Part shown: positions 32,663 to 44,700 of the stretch, piece after piece
How positions within the stretch are numbered: the stretch's first letter is position 1
Layout: each line of letters opens with the position of its first letter
From: Bactrocera neohumeralis
Taxonomy: Eukaryota; Arthropoda; Insecta; Diptera; Tephritidae
Assembly: GCF_024586455.1 (NCBI RefSeq)
Contig: NC_065922.1
Coordinates: 38,312,089-38,376,088 of the forward strand
Direction: 5' to 3'
DNA: 64,000 nucleotides
The notes under the pieces: generated by a model
What the model saw: the letters and a program-made list of their open reading frames with translations, nothing else
Database searches by the model: none
Told to the model about the DNA's origin: nothing
Translations under genes and position numbers: made by a program

Positions 32663-33505
32663 TAAAGCTTATCAATGTGGCTTTAGGCCTGGCAAATCAA
32701 CCATTGACCAGATATTTACCATGCGCCAAATCTTGGAAAAGACCCGTGAAAAGAGAATCGACACTCACCACCTCTTCGTCGGTTTCAAAGCTGCTAAACT
32801 GACGTTTAGCAACACCAAAAACTCCGTCAGAATCGGAGAGGCCATCTCCGAGTCGTTCGATACCAAACGAGGTTTCAGACAAGACAACTCTATTTCCTAT
32901 GACTTCTTCAACCTACTTCTGGAGATAATAATTCGAGCTGCAGAACTAAACCGAGAAGGTACAATCTTCTATAAGAGTGTACAGCTGCTGGCGTATGCTG
33001 ATGATATTGACATCATTGGCCTTAACAACCGCGCCGTTAGTTCTGCTTTCTCTAGAATAGATAAGGAAACGAAGTAAATGGGTCTGGTGGTGAACGAGGG
33101 CAAGACGAAATAACTCCTGTCATCAAACAAACAGTCGTCGCACTTGCGACTAAGCACCCACGTCACTGTTGACAGTCATAACTTCGAAGTTGTAGATAAA
33201 TTCGTCTATCTTGGAACCAGCATCAACCCCCCCAAATATGTCAGCCTCGAAACCCAACGCAGAATATTTCATGCCAACAGGTGCTACTTTGGACTAATTA
33301 TGCAATTGAGAAGTAAAGTCCTTTCTCGACGGACAAAAACCAAACTCTATAATTCCCGTCCTGCTATATGGTGCAAAGTGATGAGTCGACGTTGCGAGTT
33401 TTCGAGAGAAAAGTTCTGCGAAAGATTTATGGTCCTTTGCGATTTGGTCACGGCGAATATCGTATGTCGTCCGAATGGACGAAAACACTCCAGCTTTATC
33501 GGTAA
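32663..33505 (+). pseudogene. RTE-type LINE RT with intact YADD box
   Basis: Reads YQCGFRPGKSTIDQIFTMRQ, ILEKTREKRIDTHHLFVGFK (with an internal deletion after it), DTKRGFRQDNSISYDFFNLL, IIRAAELNREGTIFYKSVQL, then LAYADDIDIIG, the metal-binding motif. After a stop it continues VDSHNFEVVDKFVYLGTSIN and CYFGLIMQLRSKVLSRRTKT. The first catalytic Asp region (VDFKAAFD) is lost at GFKAAK. It abuts mariner copy 3. Confidence 0.75.
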
Positions 33506-33515
33506 TGAGAACATA

Positions 33516-34010
33516 CAGGGTTTGTTCGGAAAGTAATAGGACTGATTTTCTTTCGCTGCGACTGCACTACCGACTGGATTCGGTAAAGGGCATTCCTAGT
33601 TAACGAACAAGCAGCTGGTCAGTTGTCTCCGAGCAACTTGAGAGTTAGGACAAACATTTTCGCGCGGTGATTTTCTGTGAATGGTGCAAGCCGAAAATGC
33701 AGCGTTCGTTATAGCAGAGGTACGCAATTCTGTGTGAAACTCGATATATCTGCGACAGAGACGTTTGATATGATCAAGCAGGCTTACCCAGATGTTGCTT
33801 TAGCAAGAAGTGATGTGTTTCGGTGGCACCAGACCTTTTTGGAGGGCCTTTCTGGGAAACCTGCGACTTCGACAAACACCGACAATGCGACTCGTGTGCG
33901 CAAAGTTTTGAACTCAGATCGACGACTAAGTATTTGTTTAATTGCCCAGATGTTAAATTTGTCAAAATCTAACGTAGAAGTCCTCAAGAAACTCAAACGA
34001 AGGGTCAATC
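33516..34010 (+). mobile_element. Mariner-superfamily element, copy 3, truncated
   Basis: Left end CAGGGTTTGTTCGGAAAGTA after TA at 33514-33515. Coding remnant: FCVKLDISATETFDMIKQAY, VFRWHQTFLEGLSGKP, VLNSDRRLSICLIAQMLNLS, then a jump to VEVLKKLKRRVNRFG, which in copy 2 lies past the first catalytic Asp. The right end is replaced by a LINE on the opposite strand. Confidence 0.7.
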
Positions 34011-35790
34011 GTTTCGGTGTCTTCAGTGGACATGAGCTCTCCAGAGCCGTTTTTCATGCTGAGCTGAAGGCTTCGAACCACCCGTCCACCGTGTCCGTGG
34101 TAACTAATAAGTTTCCACCCGGCGCCCGTGGAAGGGTTTGACGGAGCTTCTTGCCGTACATTTCCCAGTTTGTGTTCCTAGGATTCCTAAAAGATTTTCT
34201 AGGCGGACATTCCCCGACTAGATTGAACCCAATATACCTATGATCAGAGAAGGAGTGCTCGTCAAGTACCTTCCAGTTTGAGATCAAAGGACCAATTCCG
34301 GGTGAGGTCCAGAGCCTCCTCCCTGCCTGCAGTCACAAATTTAGGAGAGTTTCCTTTACTACAAATGCAAAGCTTTTCAGTGACAATGAAATCAAATAAC
34401 GACTCACCTATGTTATTTGTGCTCCAGCTGCACAAAACTGGATGAAACGAGTTGCCGTCGGAACCAATGATGACGACAGTTCCTCTTCGAGACGCCTCAG
34501 CCAAGGTTTTCCTCAACTGTAACGGAGGTGGTTCCACCTCATCGTCGTGCGGCATATATGCAGGGATTATCCACAGATCTCCGGTGTCACACTCCAGCTC
34601 AGCCGTCACCATATCAGCGTTTCTGGAATTAGGTAAAAGAAACCCCGTTAGTTCATTTCGGATCATCATGCAGGATCTGCTTCTACCTATATCGTTGATC
34701 GCCAACAGCTTGTGACTCTTCGTCCTCAGTCCAGAGATGCCGTTACTCATCAGCCACGGTTCCTGGATCAGGACGACATCTAAAAATAGATGAAGCTGTA
34801 AGTTGGCGGTGGCCGCCTTTGCATGTTGGAGGTATCTCATCCTTCAGACTCTCCTCCAAGAGCTCTAGCTTAGCGCTCACGTTGTTCTCGACCCTCACCT
34901 CCTCAAACAGCTGTTCGATACTGAAGGCCGAATCGCCCCCAGAAGTCGCTATGTCACAGAGACTTGGTTCGTTCTTCAAGGTCGTTTCACCATCTCCATC
35001 CGTCATGCCCGCCGCATCTGAAGGCTGAACGCCATCGGCCCTGGCAACAGTCGAGAGTATCCAGAGGACCATAGCTAATGGCTCCCTTGGTTTTGCTGAG
35101 AGGACCGCCGGATTCTGCATTTAGCAGAATCAGCGCTTGCCGATATGATTCGTCGGTTCTCTCCAATCTAATTAGACTCCAGTCACGGCTCTTTGCTTCT
35201 TTTCAAACCTCCCACACTCGAGAGATTGCCTCCTTGTATAGGACAGCCGATCGTTCATCGTCACATGTTATGAGCTTATGAAGCCCATGGTGCCATTCGG
35301 CACTCTCACACCTTGGGGGTGACCCTGGGTGTCCTTGAATTACCCCCAGGAAGACAGAAGAGATGGCCGCCGCCACTATCTTCCATTCCTCGCGAGACAC
35401 CATCCACCAACCATCCTCTCTGCTGCGGTCGAACGCGCCTAGCTCTATTGAGCCAACGTTTTTAGCGATTTCGCTAAAAGTTGGCGCAGCCTCCGTTCGC
35501 AGTCTTATTTTGAAGGGAGTCTTCCCCCTCGTGTGACTTTTGTCGCTTGACCGCTGGTTTTGGTTCTGGCCGCTAAGCGGTGGTCAGCCTTCAGCTTCCT
35601 AGTTATCGCTGTCCTTCTTCTACCGCCTGTAGAGCCCTTCATGATTTTAGCAGAGGTTCCTTTGCTGTTGCTGGCGATTCCGAAGCATATGAAAGCTCTA
35701 CCTATGTCGGTTGCCGGCGGAATTCCACCGGTTTTCCCCACCCTACTGCTCGGAGAGTCGCCTGAAGTAGAGATTCCTACAGAGGTCTTG
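34011..35790 (-). pseudogene. LOA/R1-type LINE: ORF1 and endonuclease
   Basis: Minus strand, 5' to 3'. ORF1 pieces (about 35790-34900) include REEWKIVAAAISSVFLGVIQ, HHGLHKLITCDDERSAVLYK and an acidic region. Endonuclease pieces (about 34840-34050) include LQHAKAATANLQLHLFL, DVVLIQEPWLMSNGISGL, YMPHDDEVEPPP, VVIIGSDGNSFHPVLCSW and NIGESLFDFIVTEKLCIC, then in a second frame EHSFSDHRYIGFNLV with the conserved SDHR. Frame changes and stops break both ORFs, and the RT is absent. It truncates an RTE at its right edge and a mariner at its left edge. Confidence 0.7.
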
Positions 35791-36745
35791 TTACGCCAGA
35801 AGCTGTACACTCTTATAGAAGATTGTACCTGCTGGATTAAGTTCTGCAGCTCGAATTATTTTCTCCAGCAACAGATTGAAGGATTCGCACGATAGGTAGT
35901 CGCCTTGTCTGAAACCTAGTTTGGTATCAAACGGCTCGAAGTGGTCCTTCCCGATACTGACGGAGCTTTTGGTGTTCTTCAACGTCAGTTTGCAAGGGTA
36001 TTTTCCAAGATTTGGCTCATGGTGAATATCTGGTTTCTGATTTGCCAGGCCTAAGGCCACACTGATAAGGACCAATCAGTTTGTTGACGGTGGGCTTTAA
36101 TCATTCTTGCAATACGCTCGATAGAACCTTATATGCGATGTTTAAGAGATTTATTTCACTATAGTTGGCACAATCTGGTTTCCCTTTTTGTGGATTGGGC
36201 AGAGCACACTTAAATTCCAATCGTTGGGCTGCATTTTGTCGTCGCCGTGCTTGAATATCTCGGCCAGCAATCCATCGGCCCCGCCCCTTTGTTGTTCTTC
36301 AGACGGGTAATTGCTTTTCGAACTTCTTCATAGTCGGCCAATGGAACGTCTGCTCCACTTTCTCTCCATTGCAATCTATCACAACATGAACGACCTGGTT
36401 TCTGGCTTTTCGGTCCGGAGACAGCCAGTTAACTTGATAAATTTTTATGTGCTGGAATCTAGTACTACAGATAACCATATTTCGGGCGCAATCGTAGTCA
36501 ATCAGTCTCAACCCATCCTAACCTGGCCTTAAAGTCGCCAAGCACGATTTTGAAAACATTTGTGGTCACATCGTCCTTCTTCATCGCACAACCCTGTGGA
36601 AGGATGTTTCGCCTTCTCACTTTAGTTCGCCTTCGAACGGATATTCTTACCAAGAGGATACTTGGTCTAAGACTAGAAGTCGTGAGCTGCTTGAGCCATT
36701 TGTAAAAGAATCGTTTTTGGGCACTCCCAAGTGAATGGCGCTTAG
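35791..36745 (-). pseudogene. RTE-type LINE, 5' region, endonuclease and RT pieces
   Basis: Starts near 36745 with the same 5' leader as the plus copy at 42630 (for example GGCTCAAGCAGCTCACGACT). Endonuclease remnants follow (NMVICSTRFQHIKIYQ, NWLSPDRKARNQ, about 36480-36380). RT remnants run to 35791: PFDTKLGFRQGDYLSCESFN, LLLEKIIRAAELNPAGTIFY, KSVQLLA. It stops just before the YADD box, where the LOA-type element begins. Large parts are deleted. Confidence 0.65.
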
Positions 36746-37109
36746 AGAACTTTCCTTGTGTGAACTTTTATACATGACTCCATCCTCAGAATTCGTTATT
36801 TTGGTAGAGTATTGAGCTTTCCTAGAATCATATATCACCTTGAGATTTTTCCATGCAAATCAAGGAACGAATTCTCCAAATTTAAAGAAATTGAAGCAGA
36901 AGTACCGCACTGCGGACTTCAGTCTCCGGCCAAGAACACGCACAGGATCACAACCCTTAGTCGGTACAATTCACTTTCTGTGCTTCAATTAGCTGCATAT
37001 TTAAATATATTTTCTTAAATCTATTGCGGAGCGGGAACATGCCACCTTTTTTAAGATTTTCAAACCACAGATGCATTAGGAAGTGAAATTCGCTGTTTTA
37101 AATACCAAT

Positions 37110-37580
37110 TCCGTATCGGCATTTTAGTTTGTCGCTATTTTGATTTTTCGGTGTTCTGATTTGTCGGTATGTATTTCGATTTAGCTGTATTTTTAAATTT
37201 TGTCGGTATTTTGATGTGTCGGCATTTTGAATTTCGATATTTTTAGTGTATCCCCGATAAAATATTTGTCACATGTCGGCATTTTGAGTTTTCGGCATTC
37301 TGATTTGTCGGCATTTTGATGTGTCGGCATTTTGAACTTCGGTATTGTACGTTCGCCTTCGGCCTCTGCCCACGAACACGCTCAGGATCATAACCCTTAA
37401 TCGGTAGAATTCTCTTTACTTCGGTAGAAAAGGAGGCGAGTCGGTGTTTTCATTTGTCGGCATTTTGATTGTCGGAATTATAAATTTCGAGATTTTGATT
37501 GTCGGCATTACGTTATACACCCATTTAAATTTCGTAGGCATTCTGATGTGTCGGCATTTTGAACTTCAGTATTTTAAGTG
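37110..37580. repeat. Degenerate minisatellite, unit about TGTCGGCATTTTGAT
   Basis: The phrase TGTCGGCATTTTGA with variants (TTCGGCATTCTGA, GTCGGTATTTTGAT) recurs more than a dozen times over about 470 bp. Spacing is irregular, roughly 15-22 bases. One part is separated by a unique block (37335-37430) that itself resembles 36920-36990 (GAACACGC-CAGGATCA-AACCCTTA-TCGGTA). No ORF is kept through it. Confidence 0.7.
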
Positions 37581-37624
37581 TATCCATAAAAAGGATTATA
37601 AACATAGAGAATAAAGGAAAAGTA

Positions 37625-37889
37625 TATATCGTCACCTAAAATGCAAAATAACGTATCATCAAAAAATTCGAAATTGAGTGGCTTATTGATTACGCTTCAC
37701 TACTTCAAATTACATACATAATATTACATATGTTCAATATTTTCAGATTCTGCGGTCAGATATAAACCAGTTTTAACTAATATTAAAATTTTGTTTAACT
37801 TATGTTCCATTTTATTTCGTGTTTCATTGATGCCACTGTAAATTTCCGAAAATGTTGTTATGTTATTTTGCATTTTAGGTGACGATATA
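37625..37889. mobile_element. Small inverted-repeat element (about 265 bp)
   Basis: Ends 37625-37653 and 37861-37889 are inverted repeats matching at 28 of 29 positions (core CGTCACCTAAAATGCAAAA). The interior is AT-rich and non-coding. Likely a MITE; no target duplication was confirmed. Confidence 0.55.
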
Positions 37890-38627
37890 CAGATGAAGGC
37901 TCAAGACCACCATATCACTGAATCATACATCATCTCATCATCATTTGATAATTTAAGAATACATCCCTCCAGACGGCGTTTATGGCATCAGTTAATGTTT
38001 ACTCTCTTACGGTTAGCCATATTCATATTCACGGAAATGCTTTCAAGTCATGGCATTCCATGCGAATACTTTACGTTTGTTGTTACAGGATAGTTTTATA
38101 ATTTTAAGCGTTTTAAATATTCAGCTTCACGAAAACCTTTTTGCATATGTCAGCAAATGATTTTTTTTTGGATTTGAATGCAATTTTATAGTCAAAATAG
38201 TGGGAATTAGTAGCTTAATTATTCATCAGTCCGCTCTACGGATTTTATTTGGTGTATCTTTTTATATTTCCCCTTATTATTTAAAAAAAATTTGCGATTT
38301 TGCTTTATGAAAAGCTGCTGACGGCAACCCGAGTTTAAACTTTTTAAAATCACTACTACTACTATACTACTTCGAACCATTTGGCAGCATTATTTAAATT
38401 TGTGACAAAAATCGTGAGATAAAACATAAAGAAATGGAAACAATGACGTTCATTAGAATTCAATAATAAAACAAAGCAAATAACGCTTTGCCGGCCAATT
38501 TTATAAACACCTAATCTGATTTTTATTTGGAATCATAATATGTATGAAGGGTACACAAATATAAGTCAATACACCATTTACCTAATTTGCGACCTCCTTG
38601 ACAAAATGTGATAGTTATTTTAAAATA

Positions 38628-38633
38628 TTTATT
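38628..38633 (-). terminator. Poly(A) signal of HUWE1
   Basis: AATAAA on the minus strand lies about 26 bases after the HUWE1 stop (38661-38659), so the 3' UTR could be very short. Confidence 0.55.
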
Positions 38634-38658
38634 TAATTTTGTTAAGTTTCATTTATAT

Positions 38659-38761
38659 TTATGCAAAGCCAAATCCCTCCGAGCACTCATGAATGGCTTT
38701 AAGCAGGCTGCTTCGTAATTTTTCATATGACTTGTACATAGGCAAATCCAACTGGTTAAAG
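38659..38761 (-). CDS. Huwe1: HUWE1 last exon: completes the catalytic Cys codon and C-tail
   Basis: The acceptor (TTTTTTTTCAG, just right of 38761) adds one base, C, to the TG left by the previous exon, giving Cys4256. The exon then encodes FNQLDLPMYKSYEKLRSSLL, KAIHECSEGFGFA and a stop. The catalytic Cys lies 33 residues before the end, the same distance as C4341 in the 4374-residue human protein. It is separated from the rest of the gene by a 4.7 kb intron, so automated annotation could miss it. Confidence 0.93.
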
Positions 38762-41700
38762 CTGAAAAAAAAAACAAAATAGTATTAAGTCAGATTATAA
38801 AAATTAATTATAGAAGTCTTCCATGTAAAAAACGTATACTTCCTAAAAATATGGATATCACTTCTTAAAAAAAGTTTCTTTATAAGTTTAATAAACGTCT
38901 ATAAAGATTGGTCATATACCGAAAAATTTGTATTTAATTTTTTAATTTTTGCTTTTAGTTAATTTATTTTTAGAAACTGCTAAGCAGTTTATTTATATAA
39001 TATTTTTATAGTGGCTGACAAAGAAATTCAGACACGAACGTATGTTATTAGTGAATATTCTAATAAAGATAAAATGAGATATTAAACCCCTGTGATAGAA
39101 GTTGTTGCATTAAACCTTTTATTGGAGATTTTTTTTAATATTTTTCAAAACCCGTGACTTTTAAGCAAACCGAATTAACAACCAAGGATAAAGCATTTTT
39201 GAACTTTAAAAAGCATTAAAAGACTACCATGTGCCTTAATACTCGAATAATTAACTTTAAACAATTGGAGAATGTTTTATGTTCTAATTAATACAATATT
39301 AACCTTTTTGGAGTAAAAGCGGAAGAGTATCAACAAATTGTAGACCTTGATCGTTCGCGAAAGTGTTATCTATCATTTTGCAAAAACCATTCCATCTGGT
39401 TGTTTTACTTTACAGTATAATCAAACATATGTAAATAAAGTTATCAGAATACAACTTTGCATTAATAGTGCTCTGAAGGTATTTAATCTTACGCCAAAAA
39501 CGTGTGTAGAGGTCAAGAGTTGCAACTCAGAATTATATTTCCACCGAACAAATAAATACGGATCATATCAGCTTGGAGTAAATAAATGACGGTTAAGTAT
39601 ATCATTAATTTCCCTTTAGCGTCTGTTTAAGCACAAAAATGAAAATACCCACTGAGAGTTATGTAACCTTACATTTTGAAAATATTTTTTATTTTTTTGT
39701 GAAAAAAGTAAACCCATGCTTCTTTATTCGTTTCGTTATTACGATTAAAAGAATTTCAGTTGAGCTTCCATAACTCGAAATTCTATAAATTGAAGTTCTG
39801 CATAACTCGAACTCTTGAATTGGCAATAGCGTTTAGAAGTCAAATTTCATACAAATTTCCTTGCATCAAACTTCTTTAGCTTGAAGTTCTCCATAACTCT
39901 AACTCTTGAATAGGCAATAGAAGTAAAATTTTATACAAATTTACTTCCATAAATCGAACTTTTAAATTGGCACATGATTCTCTTAGTCGCACTTTTCGGG
40001 GAAGTCCCACTTTGTAAACAGTTGCTCATATAGAAGTAGCTACGTGTATTTATTCCTTCAAATGTTAGTATTACAGATTATAATGAGGTGGACAATGAGG
40101 TTTGCTTAGTCGGATTTATAACAGATAATATTATAGAACTGAATATTTCAACCGACCGAACGATTATGGCTTCTAGCGCTATGGAAAACAAAGAGGATCC
40201 TGAAGAAGAAATTATTCAACAGCAATCCAAAAATAATGTAACGGTCAATACAAAGCACTAAAGAGATTAGTTTATCGTTTCACTAAAACAAACAAGCAAA
40301 AAGTATTTGTTCAGCCAAAAATACATGTTTTATGTACATAGGCACTATATGCGAAGTAAATAAATAAAACTGTGTATACATCTATTTTTACAGCTTTTTA
40401 AAAAATTGTATGCTATAATGAAAACTTTAATATCTCGAAGCCTCTCTAACTTAAACTTTTTTGTCGATTATGGTGGTTCAAGTTAAGAAAGTTTAACTGT
40501 ATGTTGAACCATAAATACATTCATTTTATTGTCTTTAAATTTCGGGCAGAGCATATTTGCTTCAGCGGCATGACCATGCGTGATATCATTTCGTCGCTAT
40601 CTCGACTGAACGATAGGAATTGTACTAAGAAATGCCGACCACTGCCCTTGAAGAGGTGGACTATGAACTACATGAGCGGTCGACAATCATTGCACGATAT
40701 TGACGCCGGGCAATGGAATCGATGTGCATGTGCTCAAAAGTACAAAAGACTTTTCTCGCTTCGCTTTTGGAAGACATCTTTGGTACAACAGTTGGAAAAT
40801 TCAGCCTCCATGGCGAAACCTCTCCAAGAAAATTTATCAAGCTACTTGACTGTCTCCGGATAGCAAAGTTCAAAACTATATCGATCATATTATGATAGAT
40901 GGTCAATATGTCTCCATTGTCTTGTCTTACAGCAAAGCTCGCCGTCAACAAACACAGGGAAGAAGACATTATGAAATTGTTCTTACATTATGAAATTGAG
41001 AATTATATTAATTGGGAAAAAAGTAACATATTTGGATGTGCGATTCTGCAATATGTAAAGATTGTTTTTAAACATGTAGTTGTCAAAAAGAAATAAACCG
41101 CAATAATGGGCCGAATATTCTCTTTCTTTGCGTCAACGTCAGCGCCTGATAAATTAATAAATAAAGGCTATATAGCGTTCCCCATTGACTGTAATATTTC
41201 ATTTTTGAAGAAATATAGACAAAAAGTGACTTTTCGAGGATGTATGGCGATGATGGCGTATCAACAATGGCTTATGGTTTATCAGCATTCCATTTTTTTT
41301 ATTGACGTACCCATTTTTTACCCTGAGCTTCATCGCTGAACAAAATTTTCTTGTGAAAGTCGGGATCGGTGGACATCTCGTTTTGGAATCATACACCGAA
41401 CGTGCGACGCAAACCATGTTCTGCAAAATCTTTCATAAAGCATGGTTACAGCTCTAATCATTGAAACTAAGTTAATAGTTAAATACTTTAAAGTTATTGT
41501 TCTAACCTAATTATGATGAATGGCTATATACATATATAAGAGAACTGTTCTAGTGTATTTTCATCATAAAAATCCATATTCAATATCAATAGAAAGCATG
41601 TTAGGAGCAATGCCTTCACACAAAGTTTCATCCAGTTTATACGGTTTACCATTGTTTCAGTTTGCGGAAGGCCGTTGAAGCCATTGTACTAGAAAACGCA

Positions 41701-44700
41701 GATAACAACCCTGAGTTGACATTTTTGGGAAGCACTCTTCAAAATATTTGGAAGCTTTGCTAAAATTTTTGACAGAAATCGTAAAATGCAACACAAGATT
41801 AATTAGAATTTAAAACAGTTATGTTTAGTAGAATAAAATTAATGTAAAGTAGTCAAAAAGTTTCCATTTTTTAATATTTGTTAGGGTCGCAAAAATTTAA
41901 TTGAATTGAATTTTTGTTTCGAGTAATTGGTGAAATAAGTCTATTTAAAGTGAAAACGATGGTAAAGCAGAAAATAGACATTATTAAGTTTAAAAAGCAA
42001 CAAAAATATGTAAGAACTGACAGTGTTCTCCGCCAGCCAGGAAGCGGACGTCAAAGTAAGACGTTATGTAATGCGAATATCTTTGAGGGACTGTTTTAAA
42101 ACAGCTCCAGAAATGGGTGGAGAGCTTCAGCTCATGCTCACCAAATAAAACTAAACAGTTGAACTGTGAAAGATATTTTGGGGATTGAGTCTCTTTAATG
42201 GCCCGGAAATAGTCCTGCTCTCAACCGTATTGAGAACTTGTGAGAAATTAAACAGCACGCAATTCTATGCCACAAAATGCTTATCAATACTATATTAAAT
42301 ACAAGTATTAAAACCCGTTCGTTGCTTAAAAATTTGTTTTTTTCTTTTATTTAAAGGCATAACTTGGATTGAACTTAAAAAGTAGTATTAGCTCGACAGG
42401 GCTTAATTTGATTAATCTTTATTAAAAGATATCATGTAAACATTACAATGCCAAAACGGCCTTTTTCATGATCGAGAGTGTAAGCGACTGACAAATATCA
42501 GTTTTTCGATTTTGACATTTCTACATCCTATAGGGTGTATAATAATTGATTACAGATTCTAAGAGGTCGAATAAATTGCCTGGGATAGGACCCAATGTGT
42601 AGAAATTCACGCAAGTGAGGAAAGTTTTCTAACCGCCACTCACTTGGGAGTGGTCAATAACGATTCCTTTACTTATGGCTCAAGCAGCTCACGACTTCCG
42701 GTCTTAGACCAAGTACACCCTGGGTAGCCAAAAAACATGAAGGCGAATTAAAGTGAGAAGGCGAAACATCCCCTCCCCAGGGTTGTGTGCTGGGTTTGGG
42801 ACCCGCCACGTAAAAAACCCCACCAATGAAAAGGAACAACGGTCTCGGTTAAGTGACCCCCCTTTTGACGACGACCCCTGCAAACGTATTAAGGATTACG
42901 ATTTGAGGGCATGTACCTGGAATGTCCGGTCCCTTAATTGGTAAGGTACCAGCCCAGCTGGTTGATGTCCTCGTTAGAGTAAAGGCTGACATCACCGCCG
43001 TCCAAGAAATGTGAGGGACGGGATAAGGACTGAGGCGAATGGGTCCTTGTGGTACCGTAAATTCGTATGGGATTCGCTGTGGGAGAGAGACACCGTCCCT
43101 GCATACCTACTGACATTCACCCCGGTGGATGAACGTCCAGCCACTATCCGCATCAAAGCGAAGTTCTTCAACATATCGCTGATTTGTGCCCACGCCCCGA
43201 CGGATGGGAAGGACGATGTGACCAAGGAAAGCCACCAACCAGATTGATCATGTTGTGATAGATGGAAGACACGTCACAGTAGTAAATGAAAACCCTGGTA
43301 TAAATTGTCTCGGGCCGAATTCAAATTGTTGGTGGCTACAAACTCATAACTCTTTAAGGTCTTAAATTATATGTTTTTTATATCATACACATCTTTGTAT
43401 GGTTGTTGTATACGAATAAGACAATCATGACAAAAAGGATAACTAAGCCATATTAACATATTAAATATAAAGTGTTCTTACCAAGTATGTGCACACGGTA
43501 ATCTATCCGTCGATCGGTCATCGCGATGTATTTGGAACCTTTGAATACCATTCATTCCCTCTAGGGATCCGAATCCTTGGAGAGGAACTTTTGATGTACC
43601 AGTAACGAACTGTAAAAATTTAGCTCGATCAGCTTGGTCGAAACTGCGTAAAGCTCTCCAAAACCATTGTATCTGTAAGAAGAGAAGTCAATCGTTAAAA
43701 AAATAATAATATTTTATAAGATGAATAATTTAATCTGACAAAATTTATTTTTACCTGTAAAGATTTGGATGTATACTTGTGGTATTCTGTGTTTGCTCTA
43801 AGGTCCTCAATATCAATGTCAGGTAATCCAGATATCAGTAATTCAAGTTCTTGTTCGTTAAATATTGAAATTAGATGTTTTGGTATAATGTCGTAAAAAC
43901 CTTCTAGAAAGGCATCTAACCTGTAAGTTGTAGTGAAAGTGGAAAGCAAAATATTATTGGTTTTTAACTTAAATGCTTTTAATATATCTCAAACATACTG
44001 TTGACGAATCGAACCACTCATTTTTAATTGACAAACTAACTGGACGTAATCGAATTTGTTTTCTTCAGTCACAGCGATATTACGTCCATTTGGAATAAGA
44101 TCCCGGACTTGGGTAACACCAAACTCTTGTATCTCTGTAGAAAATGTAAGTTCATAGCCCAAAGTTGAAATATCATTCTTCATAAGATAATCCAAGCCCT
44201 TATAAAATTCATAATCTTGCGACTCCATGTCAGTATATTTCACTTGTTTTCCGAGGATATGTTTATAAAATGATCGAGTAAAGTAGCACTCTAGTAACTT
44301 ATTATCATGTATTGCCTTTGCTACAATAAATAGAATTTATTTATTACAATTCATTCTAATAAAATTTGCAAAAAAAAATAGTACCTATTACACGTCCGAC
44401 AAACTTGAAGTAACTCAAATGGTTTGGATTAGCATGACTCGACGGATTTATCATATAAGTAACTCTGTCTCCCGGCGAAACACAAAATAAAGCATACATG
44501 GGGTTGAAGATTTCTCTTGAAATTATAACGTACCATTCCCTTAGAAGACCACCAGCATCCTGACCTTCTTCATCTATGAAATACATAAAAATATATTAAA
44601 TTTATTAGGGTTGCGTGACTAATAATATTTGTTTTATGTACCAAACTATTAATTACAACTGATATACATTTAAGTCGAACACAATTTTACATTCGATTCT

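Noticed and set aside
37110..37580. CRISPR-like array
   Set aside because: Repeats are degenerate, spacing is irregular with almost no spacers, and the DNA is eukaryotic.
37860..38093. 77-codon plus frame with a hydrophobic stretch, preceded by TTTTAG
   Set aside because: It begins inside the inverted end of the small element at 37625-37889, has no partner exon and no recognisable family.
39347..39589. 80-codon plus frame in the last HUWE1 intron
   Set aside because: No splice partners, promoter or homology visible; probably chance, though an intronic nested gene cannot be fully excluded.
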